64,000 nt of DNA from Daedaleopsis sinensis (taxonomy: Eukaryota; Basidiomycota; Agaricomycetes; Polyporales; Polyporaceae): contig CM066309.1 in the NCBI GenBank assembly GCA_033807695.1, forward strand, positions 1,240,001 through 1,304,000. Reading direction: 5' to 3'. Position 1 is the first letter of the stretch. Every line of letters starts with the position of its first letter. This document shows positions 45,694-58,331 of the stretch, piece by piece. A model generated the notes under the pieces. The model had not been told where the DNA came from and made no database searches. It was given only the letters and a program-made list of their open reading frames with translations. Position numbers and translations under genes: made by a program.

Positions 45694-48600
45694 TGTAGAA
45701 GGCGTAGACAACCAACCGATTCGCATTGCCCTCTTGAAAACAAATGAAAGCGCGTGCGTCTAGACAGAATTGAGAGGCGGATTCGAAGTCGCATCAGCCG
45801 GTCGAGGAGCGTGTATTGCACATCGGAGGGGAGGTTCATTATGCGTACTATCTAATGTGATCGTCGTATAGAGAGAAGTCGGGCATTATATCCGGCTCTG
45901 AGCTGCGCGAGCGGTTTGCGAAGGGAAGGAAGGATCAGGTAGCAGGGGACTGAGGAAAAAGTCGGTGATGGTCGTGCTCTCGTTAGAGCGCTGGGGGGTC
46001 AGTGATGGTCAGCCGTCAGCCTAGATGCGGGGATCAAGCCTTTGAGAGAGAGCTCAAGGAGCTCAGCGGGATTCTTGTGTGGGTCCACCTTGTCTATTCC
46101 ATTCCATTGGATACTAGCTACGTTCAGCGGGATGTTCTCGTCGGACTGTAGACCGTATACTCACAATACCATGGAGTAGAGCCTAGGCGAGTGACTGAGT
46201 ACGGATGACCCACTAAATACAGGAGTAGCGTTCTTATTGCTCATGTTCAGGTGCTCGAGCCTGGCTGTCTTCGACCGTGCATTCAAGGTGGTACGATTTG
46301 CTAGAGTCTTGCTCACTGGCCATCTTAGCCTGAGGGAACTGGAGGTTGTGGGGCAAACGGCTTGAACGTTGACGATGTCTCGCATTGATGCGACTCTCGA
46401 GCGGTTCAACCGAACTCGGCTGCATCCTCCGGGGACATATTCAGATTCTAGTAGACCTGTGGGATGTAGATTACTTAGATGTAAACTACCATGAGTCTGG
46501 AGATTCAGACATACGGGGGCTGCTGCTACCGGTATAAGCTGACGTTAGTACACAGTGCGTGAACAGCCTGAGGTCAAGGACACAGCACAAGCGCTGGAGT
46601 TGACGTAGGTTCCGGAAGAAACCGGAAAAAGCCTTCGCCGGGTACCCCCGGTGCCCAGGTCCGAGGAACAACTTGGTCGGAACTAAGTAGTTCGACTTGA
46701 CCACCGTTAGTCACTTCTACCAAGACCTGGAATACCATCCTTCTCCTCCTGGAAACGCACGGAGACTTTGCTGACGATCTTCGAACCTTCCAGTCGGCCA
46801 AGTGCACCAAGCGAACAAGCTAAATAAGAATAAGTCTCTGCTGCCTCTGTTCAACGAGAATACTGTGATCTCAAGCTAAACTTGATTTGATTGTCTACCG
46901 CATATCTGCTCAGTACGAAGATATACTCAGTCAAGTGGTAGGGCGTTGTTCGGAAACCACCGTGGTACGTACTATGTACTATATGCCCAATGGATCAGCT
47001 TGGCTGATCTTTGAGCAGACCAGTGCGCTCTGAGAGTATCACTGAGTTGCTTCTAGCCTTCAAACACAACGCCATCTCTCCGAACTGCGCGCTCTATGCT
47101 TCGCAGTAGTTGCTTATCGACGGCCTGTCGAACTGCTGCTGAGTACGTGCTCTCTCGTGTCGCGCCTCTTCGACGAGTCGTCCTTCACTCTATATAGTTC
47201 CCTCCAGTTCGGTCAATTCCGAGTAGTATCCTCGATTCGGTACCCATGCAACCATAGCTCACCTACATCCGCGGACTGGACGCGGCAGATCCCGCCCACG
47301 AGAAACGAGTGAGCTCATACAGGCTCGGACTCGTTCGACCAGTGCCGACCCGGATGCCGCTAGAGACGTGCACCACGCCGTGACATTCTCCGAGGTCGGC
47401 CGTAGTCTGCATTATCTCGGACAAGCTCAGGTGAACGCACCGTCTCATCTTCAACTGCGTGGGCCGTCTGCCAACCTGGAAATCCTGGACCCCCGGGCGC
47501 CGCACCATAAATCCTGAAGTCTATCTCTACCCTCCCCGCCCTCCGAGCTCGCCGCCTAGTCCTCTACCTCTATCTCTATCTCTGCAAACGCAGCCTGGCT
47601 TCCTCCGGCTCGCTCCGACGCCTGGTGCTTGCGCTGCTAGTGCCGCGCCTGCACGAACCCTAGCTGTCCTACGTCGAGCCCAGAACGCACGCGCCAGTCC
47701 AACATCCTTCCATGGTCATCGCAACTCGTCGTGATACCCACCCCCACCCTGCTCGGGCCATCGTTGTGATCTCCGTATTCGCAGTCCGGGTGGCGTCGGA
47801 CGCGGACGACTGTGACTAGGCTCGGTCGCTCTGAGGCCGACTTGGGCTCGCCGTACGGCTCTTCTACGATCTCGCGCAACCGTGGCACGGCCGTTCAGTC
47901 ACGTTGATCCTCCTGCGTGCGCGCCTTCCCTCAGTCGCCTCGCAAAGATCAAGATCCGGAAGCCTGAGCTCACTGCAGGTACGGTACGCCGGGGCCCGTC
48001 ATTCGGGTTACCAGCGAGCACGTACCGCACACAGCGGCCGACCGTCACGACAAACAGCTCTGCGACGTGTACGTACAGCCTATCTCCATCGACCGTTTAC
48101 CTTTCCCATCCACGACCAGAGAACCTTCCAAATGGAGCTCTCAGCTTGACGGAAACAATCCATAGGCAGAGCTCCCCTCCGCTTTCTGGCAGGGTTCAGG
48201 GCGGCACCTCCAGAAAGCCTCCCTCCTCAAGATCAGGGCACACGGCGCTCCTGATGGTCCGGTCTTCACGCCCACAAGCTTCAAAGCTCGGAGACACCCT
48301 GGTGTATCGTTTTTGAGCATCGAGGAACGCTCGAGGAGTCGAGCCCGTGATGAAAGATTTAAGGCGAGAGGTAACGATCAAGGAGCTCGCGGAGGCCTCG
48401 CAAGTTCTGTCTCGTACTGGACCGTGGACGCCGACGTATCGACAGGTGTTGCCTGGAGGCTGGGGGTATTCCAGCCCCGGATGATCCCGATCGAGCTGCT
48501 CTAGCAGTAGTACTCGCAGCATTGTCCATACCCAGGCGATGACACAACAAATCACGCATCCGGACTCCGGAGCTGGGGCGTGCTGCGCGATTTCAGTGGT

Positions 48601-49348
48601 ACAAGGAGCTTCCATGCTGAGGGTCAGACAAGGAGGTGCGTTAGAGCTCTCGAAACGGCTTCAATACGGATCATAGGAGCCAATGTTATTGACGCAGGCC
48701 CCAGCCCTTGATCACAAATCTGTACAATGAGTTGCAAGACTCGGACTTTCGACAAGGTGCTCACTGGGGCTTACTCCCCTCAGGAAACAACCTGCGTCAC
48801 TCACGAGCCACGAGCTAAATCGAAATCGATATCCGGTAGGAGTCAGGACACGCGTTGTCCACGGCGTACGCGTTGTCTGCATTGCGGAAACGGTAAGTAC
48901 CGGTCTTTGTGCTCGCCGCGGCCGGGTATAGGCCCATGATCCAGCCTGCCTACCGTAGTACTAGGTGTCACGGTCACGTTATCGCAATCGACCGCTCGGA
49001 GTACTAGTCGCGTCCTCCGAACTTCGAAGCGCATTTTGTCACACGCACTTATCGTGCACACGACACGCGCCCGGGCCCGGGCCCGCGAATAGCGAGACCG
49101 ACCTCAGCTAGCAGCGTGGAGTGCTACTCAACGAACCGATGCGCATGTACATGTACAGGCTAGCACAAAGTCGACTCGTGCCAACATGAATTGCGAGCCC
49201 CAAGCTCTAAGCTTCAAGCTTAGCTTAGCTTCAAGCTTCAGGTTAATGCGTGAGCCATCGCACCTGGCCGGTCACCGGTCACCAGTCGCTGGGCATATGC
49301 ATATGCATATGCATCTATTGTGGCGTGGCGCGCGGTCGTTCCCCACCG

Positions 49349-49438
49349 TTCCACAAGTACTGGCCATTCCACAAGTACTGGCCATTCCACAAGTACTGGC
49401 CATTCCACAAGTACTGGCCATTCCACAAGTACTGGCCA
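49349..49438. repeat. 18-bp minisatellite, five perfect copies
   Basis: The unit TTCCACAAGTACTGGCCA is repeated five times without change, followed by a partial unit. Each unit contains the palindrome AGTACT and the half-palindrome TGGCCA. Confidence 0.97.
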
Positions 49439-49489
49439 TTCCACACCATTCAAGCTCCAACATTTCACCTTTCCATTCAACGTTTCAAC

Positions 49490-49556
49490 TTTCCATTTCC
49501 ATTTCCATTTCCATTTCCATTTCCATTTCCATTTCCATTTCCATTTCCATTTCCAT
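49490..49556. repeat. (TTCCAT)n hexamer array, about 11 units
   Basis: Near-perfect hexamer tandem repeat 50 bp after the 18-bp minisatellite. It ends with TATCCA variants. Confidence 0.95.
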
Positions 49557-50573
49557 ATCCATATCCATCGGGGCACGGATGCGCGCATTCCGCCCTCTAT
49601 CGTTAACGATACCGTTGCACGCACACCACCCGCCCCCCGCGCACCACCCACAGCACCACAGCGGCCACACAAGGACCCTCTATAGTAGAATCTAGAGTCT
49701 AGACCCACGAGCACAGCGGCGCGCGGCGCGCCCGGGCCACTGAGTACTGAGAACTGAGTACTGAGTGCTTTCCACTGCTAGCCCAGCCCATCGATGCTAC
49801 CAGATGCTACCACTGGCAGATGGGGCGCGCCGCGCGGGGCCGATAGCATCATAGCATCATAGCATCCATCGATGCCGCTCGGCCGACGACCACCTTCTGA
49901 ATCTGAATCTGAATCTGAGGCCCGAAGCTGAAGTCTAAGACGTCGACTGAAGAGACGAGAGAGGAGAGATGAGAGATGAGAGAGGAGAGAGGAGAGAACG
50001 AGAGAGAACGAGACGGATACGATACGTACACGCGCCACGCGACCGGCCGGCCGATTCAGAGTCCTGCAGACAGACGGGAAGTACACGAGAAACGGAAACG
50101 TACAGCGGCACTGCTGCGCGCCGAGCGAGCGAGCGAGCGAGCGCGCGGTCGAGAAAGTGAGGGAGAAAGTGAGGGAGGAGACACAGGAGGGGGGCGTGCG
50201 TGCGTGCTATAAAACAGTGGGGTAATCTCACAACGGGCCCGGGCCGCCCCGCCCGGCACCAACGTATGTACGTACAATTGCAATTGCAAGCCGACCGGAG
50301 CCCGATGCCAGATGCCAGACGGAGGGGATGAGGGGGTGTATCGTGGACGACGGACGACGAACGGTGGACGATGTATGGATCTGGATGGGGGTGGATGGGT
50401 GGGGGGAACAGTCCGGATCCGACACGACACACTGCAGCCCAGCCAGACAGACGAGGACAAGAGGGGGATGTGGTACGGGAGCCCGCCCGGCGCGTTGCCA
50501 AACCAAGCCGAGCCGAGCCAGGCCGGGGCGCGAGCGGGCGGGCGAACGGGGGGTGCGAGCGCGTGCGGTGGGA

Positions 50574-51422
50574 TCAGTTGATCGCCAGCAGCTCGACCTC
50601 GAACTTGAGCGTCGAGTTGGGAGGGATGACGGGTGGGAAGCCGCGTGCGCCGTATGCCTGCAGGGACAGATGGGCCCGATAGAAGCACGGTCAGTATCGG
50701 CAAGGCGTGCATCGACAGCGGAGAAGGGAAGCAAGGCAAAGCAAAGCAAAGCAGAGCGAAGGGAAGAGTGGGGCCCGGGGGAAGAGTGGGGGAAGCAGGG
50801 AAGAAGAAGAGTAAGAGGAAGAGGAAGAGGAAGAGGAAGGGGAAGAGGAAGGGGAAGAAGAGGACGAATAAGAGGATGAAAGCGGCGGGTGCGTATGGAA
50901 CCACGACTTACGTAGTCCGGCGTCGCGGTGAGGACGGCCTTCTCGCCCAAGGACAGTTGTGGCACACCTGATGGCGCGATGGGGGCGCGATCAGCGACGA
51001 CGCGCGCGGCGTGCACACCACACACCTTCGTCCCAGCCCTTGATCACCTTGCCCACACCGATCTCGGTCTCGAACGGCGTACCACTGCGGGAGGGGGGGA
51101 GGGCGAGGGCGAGTGAGCGGCGCGGCACGGAGAGGAGAGCGGGGGGGGGGGGGCCGCGATGACGCACCGATCCCTGCTCGAGTCGAATTTCTTGCCGTCC
51201 AGGAGCGTGCCGACGTAGTGGATCGTGACCTTGTCTGGGAGAGGGGGCGGGGCGCGTGTGAGCACTGGGGGCGCGCACATCGAGCGATCGATGGAGGACG
51301 TACCGCCCCTGCGGGGGAAGGTCTTGCCGTCGCCGGGAGAAATGGACTCTACAGTGACACCCTGGGGGACGGCGGGGACGGTGAGCACGGCGGGAACGGA
51401 GCGCACGGGGAGCACTGACCAT
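50574..51422 (-). CDS. FPR1: FKBP12-type peptidyl-prolyl cis-trans isomerase, 108 aa, six exons
   Basis: Cytosolic and nuclear prolyl isomerase, the receptor for FK506 and rapamycin in fungi. Coding exons in transcript order: 51420-51422 (ATG only), 51304-51361, 51168-51234, 51026-51084, 50912-50967, 50574-50657. They total 327 nt and encode 108 aa, the usual FKBP12 length. Introns are 58, 69, 83, 58 and 254 nt; every join keeps frame and restores canonical sequence. Ligand-pocket residues of the family are present: Tyr in HYVG, Phe-Asp in KKFDSS, Phe in TPFETE, Val-Ile in KVIKGW and its Trp, Tyr in PDYAYG, and Phe in KFEVEL. The longest intron is an almost pure pyrimidine tract on the coding strand. 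No signal peptide. The gene symbol follows yeast usage. Confidence 0.96.
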
Positions 51423-54400
51423 GGCGTGGCTGGTGGACAGTGATTATGGAGGTAATCAAGGAGGCGTAGGGAGCGCGTCGAGGACTGTGGCTACGCACTT
51501 ATAGCAGACGGGCGAGAGGACGGATCTTGATCCGATCTGGCGTCATCCGGCATCCTCCTCGAGGGACGCAGCGAAGGTGTCCTTGTCTAGAACGTCTCTT
51601 TATCGATGTCGATAGTCGTCTCCATACTCCACCGTCCCCGCCCCTGTCTGCTCAGCGCTCAGTGCTCACCAGACCCGTTGATGGTGTTGTGCGTAGACAG
51701 CAACTGCTGCCCGGCGCGGCCACCATGTACACATCGCACGATCCAGCGATCGCCCGTCGCGCACACGCCCGCCGCTCGTCCGCCCGTATGTACTGCTGCC
51801 GCGTAGCATTCGGGGGTGCAAATCGGCTATGGCTAGATTGCAATCCGATAGTGAATCTGCGAACGACCACACCGTGACCCCCAGCGGACGACTCGTAGCT
51901 GCCCGCGATAGAACGCACGGACGGCTGCGATTGGTCAGCCCCGCCCAGCCCCGCCTCCGAACGTCATCCGCCTTCACTGAATTCCTCGAACCTTCTTCTT
52001 GAGACTTGCGTGCACCCATCGCCACCTCCGACTCGAGCGGCCACACTCACGCTCGCTCTGCCCGTCGCCGTCGACGCTGGCCACCGTCATCGCACCCACG
52101 GAATGTCTGATGTCACTGACGAGAGGCCCGCGCGGCGCGCTGCCGCGAAGCACGCGTACGCGATGGGATGGGCCAGATATCGATGCCCGCGAAATCGCGC
52201 CACGATCTCGCGCACGCGCACGCGCACCGTCGCGGGCGCGCCCCCCCCAAATGATAAATCCAATGGCAATCGCAGCCCGCAGCCCGCAGCCCGCGAAGTC
52301 AAGTCCAAGTCCAAGTCCGAACCCGCACGCGCCCCCAGAGTCCAGAGTCCAGACTCGAGATGCGCCAGAGGTCTTGTGTCACGCCGCCGCATTGTGTAGC
52401 TGTTGACCGGGCGCCAAGAACGAGAACGCAGCGGCAGCTCCCATGGCCAGGGCCCTTCCTTCGATCGCAATTGCAAACTCACGGACGAGCTGGTCCGCAC
52501 TGAATGCGCGCGGTGTCCGTCGCGTCTGGGGGCCTCTTCGCGCGATGCGGGGGTTCGTCACGGTACCACGGGGGCAGAGACAGAACTCAATCCCTATCGA
52601 TCGCTGAGGCGCGTCGCTGCAGCGGGAGAGAGTCACTGTCGCTGTCGATGTCGCTGTCGAGAGGCGTGGCACATGGGCATGGGCATGGGCAAACACCTAG
52701 AGCTCACCGTGCGCAACCCTCGATACGCAGACGCAGAAGCACGCGTCGCTTGGCCGCACGCGAGTGCGAATGCGTAAATACTAATTATTCCGGAGCCCGT
52801 GCATGCGGCAGGTCGCGCCCAGGCGATCGGAGACAGGTCGCCCGTCCTGGTCCGCGCTAGGCATCTTCCAAGCTGGCACAGCGTGCGTTCTGGGCTGCAG
52901 CCTGCCACCCATCATGCATCACCGCGGACCGCGAAATGCGAAATGCGAGATGCGAGATGTGAGTACTGAGTGGCGGACTCAGGGAGGGCGTACGCTGACG
53001 CTGACAGTGTAGTGCACGTCGAGACTCGAGCGCGGATGCGGAGGGGTCGTCTGAGTGCGTTCGAGCTGCCCCGTGAGCTCGCGGGGCCCGGGCACGACGT
53101 GTTCACGATCGCAGGCCCACGCCGCAGCTGTACGCGCGAGCAGTACGCCGGGCGGTCTGATAGCGACGGGGCAGGCGACGAACATCATCCGAAACTGGGG
53201 TCAATGCACATCGCAGGCCTGGGCCCAGGCCGCGTCGTGGTGCGTGCGCCGGACGCAGGCTCGATTGGGGCGCGGGCTCGATTGGGACGCGGGCTCGATT
53301 GGGGGCCTGCATCTGATACGATCTGTATGCGGTATGAGATGATGATCGGTGATTGCAGTTCTGTGCAGCACCTTCTCCGTCCTCTGACCTCACCGCCCGC
53401 CCCCGCGGCGCGCACCTGCCTGCGATGGGCTGCACCTGCCTCCGTGCGGGAAGCGGGAAACCGGGGTGGGGCCCCCGCGCGCGGAGACTTGGGATCGTCG
53501 CTAATGCTAAATGGCAATCGTGGCGCGGGGAGTCGTGTATCCCGTATCTGCCCTCCCTCGTCCTCCCATCGATGCCGTCTGCCCACGGCCGTCCCCCGAC
53601 GTCTTCCCCGACCAATGTGGGCTTCCGGCGGGGATCCCGAGCGACGTGCGGCATGCGGACCAGCGGCTTCGGCGGCCATGCACGGGGAACGGGAGAGCTG
53701 CTGTGGGCTGGGCTGGGACTGGCTGCAGTGCGTCACGCCGTCCGCGTCAAAAGGATGTGGTACGTAAGAGGGAAGAGGGGGGACGTTTGAAATCAGCCGG
53801 CTTACCGTACGTGTGGCCTTCGACGCAATCGAGCGATAGAGATGTCCTCGACGTGGCTCACTACACCTCGTCCCGCCCTATCGCGACTCGTCAGATAGAA
53901 GCCGAACCCGTGCACGCTGCATGCAGGCTGCACGAAGCCCCCACAGACCGCCCGCAGGACCCTACTGGGCGTTGGCCACATCCATCGTCCAATGAACAGC
54001 GCCCCAGGTAGCTGATAGAAGAGACGTAGCGAGAGGCGTCGCAGGAAGCCCACCAAGAAGTCCCGGTCACGGAGCGCCAGCCCAAGGGCCCGAAGAGAGT
54101 GCTGTGGCGGGTACCACGCCGGCTCGTGTCGTCGACGGTCGCAGAGGCAAGGCCTTCGGGCCGTTCGCAGCCCGCTGTAAACAAAAGTCGCCGCAGATAT
54201 TGAGAGGCCGCGCGCACGGCCTGTCACACCTTGACTGCGCGACCCCGATGATAGGCTCGAGATAGAACCAGGCGGATTTGCCGGCAAGGAGGAAGACGAC
54301 TGCCCGCCCATATTCCAATTCCAATAGACAATTGAGCAGTCCGGTCCCGAGCGAGGGGGGTGACCAGGTGTGTGCCAGGAGATAGCCTTCTAGGTGGGGT

Positions 54401-55543
54401 AAGTTGGAAATTCGCTCATGAGAACCGGGAATCGTCACTCGGGCGGGATTCCGGCAGAGGCAAGAGGGCGTGTTGGCGGAGGCAGTCGGTCCGTGCATGG
54501 TCGGACAAGGCCTAGATTCCAACGAGGGTGCTCGCCGTGTTGGCGTTACGGCGCGGAAGGTCCGAGAGGCCAATCACCGTCGGCCAAGTGGTACATGGCT
54601 TGTTGACGAGAACGCAGCGCGCCCGCAGGTGACTTGAGCGTTCGGAGGGCCTGGAAGAGAAGTGGAGTACATTAGCCTTCGGCGGGAACGAGGTTAACTC
54701 GAGTCGAACCTCCAGGTGTGCGTGACGAGCACACAAGTAGGGTGATGACTTCACGCACAGGTAGAGAAGGTCATATGGGAATAAAACGAAGCAGGCGTAT
54801 GCGTGTTTCGTCCACTTGCGACCAGATACTCTACTCTCTGAGAGGACCACGGTCCACTACGCGTCGCGTGGCTGCATAAGCATACACTCGTGCACTGGGC
54901 CGCAGCTCCCTCTGTGTCCGGTAAGAGACGAACGTCTCACCACAGTGCCGCTGCGCAGACCGGATGAAACTGCACCCCTCGCACGCGGAAAGTTGAACTC
55001 ATGCTGCGTGGTCAAGACGCGGCGACAAGAGGTTGCGCGCAGCCTGCTGTCGTCGTCGTCGTCGGAAATGAATACGGGATGCTCTTCGTGCAGTGTAGAT
55101 CCGAACGTGCGAGAGGGCGACTCACCGGGGCTCAGGCCTCAGGCTTGGCACTTCTGGACCCAGGACCGAGGACGACATCGCGCAGTCGCGACTCGCGGGC
55201 TATGTCTCCGCGGTCAATTTTCGCGGTTGGAATTTGGGCCCCGCGAGGGCTTGCGGGAGGTCAGCGACGCTTAGGGCCTGACTCGACGAGCGAAGCCTGT
55301 TGCGCAGCATAGAGCATAGAGATTGGAGGAGAGGGCGATGCAGCTGTGCGAGGCTGCGAGCGCAGTGGCCATGGGCGAAGTTCAAGGGAGGAAAGACGCG
55401 GGCCGCGGAGCCTGGAGGGCGGCGCGCAGACTGCGCACTGCATTATCATATTATTATATTCGCAAACGACGTCAGCGGCCGTGGTCTCCTCCTCCATCTC
55501 AGACTCTCCCTCCGCCCCCGCCCCCGTCCCCGCCCCCATCGCC
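51423..55543. other. Intergenic, GC-rich, no recognisable gene
   Basis: 51423-51520 is the probable leader/promoter of the FKBP12 gene. A 17-bp unit CGCGGGCTCGATTGGGG occurs three times in tandem at about 53255-53304. No frame between 51.5 and 55.4 kb has a recognisable domain or consistent exon structure. An AT-rich patch (CATTATCATATTATTATATT, near 55440) lies about 100 bp before the fimbrin ATG and could be its core promoter. Confidence 0.6.
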
Positions 55544-58331
55544 ATGGACGCATTCAGACTGCGCAAGAAGTACCCAGAGGTCTCGCAAGACGAGATGCTC
55601 GAGCTCATCAACCGCTTCAAGTACGTCCGTCGCGCACCGGCCCAAGGGAGCCGCCAGGATTAATATTGATCGCCCCCCCCCCCTGTGCACAGCGGAATAT
55701 CGACAGACACCCCAGGGCGCATCGACAAGCAGCGCGTGCTGCAGTCCCTGCAGGCGCAAGGCGAGTCGTACGATCGTGCGCGGGAGGTCCTGAAGCACGT
55801 CAGCGTGGACTCGAGCGGGAAGGTCGAGCTCGACGACTGGGTCGAGGTGCGTGCGCCGCGAAGATCTAGATCTCTGCCATCTCGGACAGCTCACCCGCTC
55901 TGTCTCTGTCCTGGCGGCACAGCTGAACGTAAAACTGCGCAGCCAGGTGAAGGAGCCGCTGCTCCCGTCGCGCGCGGGCAAGGTCACCGTGCAGGGCTCC
56001 AACGCGAACGTCAGCCATACTATCAACGAGGATGAGAGAGCTGAGTTCACGAACCACATCAATGCGGTGAGCACCAGCACATTTACCTTTTCATCCATTC
56101 AAGACGCAGCGTCTTCGGATGGCCCGAGGGGCGCGCGTAATAGTGTATGGATGGGATGCAGAGCGCATCCAGTTTCCGCCACTCCATCGCGCGGTCCATA
56201 ACCCCCGCGCTCTGCTCGTTCGACATACATGTCGATACGTGTGCAGATATGCCAGCGTTCAAATATCGGCAAGCCCTCCTTACAGGCATGACTGACATCA
56301 TCCCAGGTGCTCGAGAACGACCCCGACATCGGATTCCGTCTTCCCATCCCTCCCGATACCATGCAGCTGTTCGACGAGTGCCGAGACGGCCTCGTCCTGT
56401 GCAAACTCATCAACGACTCCGTCCCCGACACAATCGATGTCCGCGTCCTGAACAAGCCGACAGCGAAGAAGCCCCTCAACGCCTTCCAAATGACCGAGAA
56501 CAACAACATCGTCATCACCTCTGCGAAGGCCATCGGCTGCTCCGTCGTCAACATCGGTCCTGTCGACATCGCGGAAGGACGGGAGCATCTCATCCTAGGT
56601 CTCATCTGGCAGATCATCCGCCGCGGTCTGCTGGCCCAGGTCGACATCAAGCTCCACCCCGAGCTCTACCGGCTGTGCGAGGAGGGCGAGACGATCGAGG
56701 ATCTCCTACGGTTGACTCCCGACCAGATCCTCCTGCGGTGGTTCAACTTCCACCTGAAGGCCGCTGGGTGGACCCGCCGGTGCGTCATATGCATATGCAG
56801 CATCCGGGTCGATCGCCGAGGGGTACTCATGCCGGCGGATCCAGAGTGAAGAACTTCAGTCGAGACGTCTCCGATGGCGAAAACTACACCATCCTGCTCA
56901 ACCAGCTTGTTCCCGACAAGTGCTCGCGTGCGCCCCTGCAGACACGAGACATCCGCCAACGTGCAGAGCAGGTACGACTCCCGCGTGCCATCGAACACTG
57001 AAACCCGCGCCATCTCCGCTCACCTCCGGTCCCAGGTCCTCCAAAACGCAGCCGCCATCGGCTGCCGCAAGTACCTCTCCGCGTCCTCGCTCGTGTCCGG
57101 AAACCCGCGCCTGAACCTCGCGTTCGTCGCGAACCTGTTCAACAACTACCCGGGGCTCGAGCCGCTCGACGAGCAGGAGGCGAAGGACTACGGCGTCGTC
57201 GAGGACTTCGACGCCGAGGGCGAGCGCGAGGCGCGCGTCTTCACGCTCTGGCTCAACTCGCTCGGCGTCGAGCCCGCGGTCTTCAACCTGTTCGAGAACC
57301 TGCGGGACGGCGTCGTGATCCTGCAGGCGTTCGACCGCATCATGCCCGGCTCCGTCGTCTGGCGGCGCGTCAGCAAGCCCAAGGCCGGGGCGCAGCAGGA
57401 GGCGTACCCGGCGGGCAACGGCGACGGCGACGGCGCGGAGGAGGAGGAGGAGATCGGGGTCACCCCGAACCAGTCGAGGCTCTCGCGCTTCAAGCAGGTC
57501 GAGAACTGCAACTACGTCGTCGACCTCGGCAAGCAGAGCGGCATGCACCTCGTCGGCATCCAGGGGTCGGACATCGTCGACGGCAGCAAGACGCTCGTCC
57601 TCGGCCTCGTCTGGCAGCTCATGCGGTCAGTCCCGCGCAAGCCCATCCCTGTCCGATGTACTGTCCGATGTACACGTACTGACCGAGCACACGCACGCAC
57701 ACGCACACGCACACGCACACAGGAAAAACATCACGCAGACGCTCAGCTCGCTCTCGAAGACGAGCCAGGGCCGCCCGATGACGGACACGGAGATCCTCAA
57801 GTGGGCGAACACGACCGCGCAGAAGGCGAAGGCGGGCGTGCGCCCCGTGCGCTCCTTCAAGGACCCCTCGCTCACGACCGGCCTCTTCCTCCTCGACCTC
57901 CTCGAGGCCCTCCGCCCGGGCATCGTCGACCCCACGCTCGTCATCGGCGTCGGCGACGCGGGCGACTACGAGGACCGCCGGCAGAACGGTGCGTAGCTCC
58001 CCTCCCCCGCTTTCTATCTTCTATCTCCTATCTCGGGGCTTCTCTCCTTTCTCTCCCCCCCCCCCCCCCCCCCCCCCCCAACCCCAACCCCGCCGTGGTG
58101 ATGCTGTGTGCTGAGGCTGACCGCGCGTGCTCCAGCTAAACTCGCGATCTCGATCGCGCGCAAGATGAACGCGCTCATCTTCCTCGTCCCGGAGGACATC
58201 GTCGACGTCCGCCCGCGCCTGGTGCGTCCCCGTGCCCCGTATCGCTGCCGGATGCATGCGCGCCGCTGACCGTTTATTATCCGCAGATCATGACCTTTGT
58301 CGGCAGTCTGATGGCCATCGAGAACCAGTGA
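55544..58331 (+). CDS. SAC6: Fimbrin/plastin, actin-bundling protein, 653 aa, nine exons
   Basis: Cross-links actin filaments in endocytic patches and at hyphal tips. Exons: 55544-55620, 55693-55846, 55923-56066, 56307-56779, 56845-56971, 57036-57625, 57723-57988, 58136-58221, 58287-58331; all joins keep frame (1,962 nt). Residues 1-85 form an EF-hand-like headpiece whose loop (SVDSSGKVELDD) lacks Asp at position 1, so calcium binding is doubtful. Four calponin-homology domains follow at about 126-243, 268-375, 400-512 and 530-645, making two actin-binding modules, with FDECRDGLVLCKLINDSVPD, WFNFHLKAAGW, NLFENLRDGVVILQAFDRI and LLDLLEALRPGIVDP. The C-terminus ends MTFVGSLMAIENQ. Length is close to yeast Sac6. 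The gene symbol is by homology. An acidic insertion (GDGDGAEEEEE) sits inside CH3. Confidence 0.96.

Larger units (their letters stand above)
45694..50573. other. Gene-poor region with a minisatellite, a hexamer array and a purine-rich tract
   Basis: No recognisable gene. 45700-47450 is near 50% GC with no coding signature. 49199-49241 is rich in AAGCTT palindromes. The minisatellite and hexamer array are listed separately. 49945-50012 is a GAGA-rich purine tract, and an ACTGAGT cluster lies at 49740-49765. Open frames near 49.2-49.7 kb come from the repeats. Confidence 0.6.

Noticed and set aside
11310..45715. Conserved peptide (DEG.SLLFV..SEDG) in both decayed repeats as a remnant gene
   Set aside because: Differences between the copies mostly change the amino acid, so there is no sign of selection on protein sequence, and open frames end soon after.
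49186..49714. Open frames rich in Phe-Pro, His-Phe or Trp-Lys repeats
   Set aside because: They are translations of the 18-bp minisatellite and TTCCAT array.
54067..54573. 168-aa minus-strand open frame
   Set aside because: Cys/Arg/Pro-rich without domain signature; other frames are equally open.
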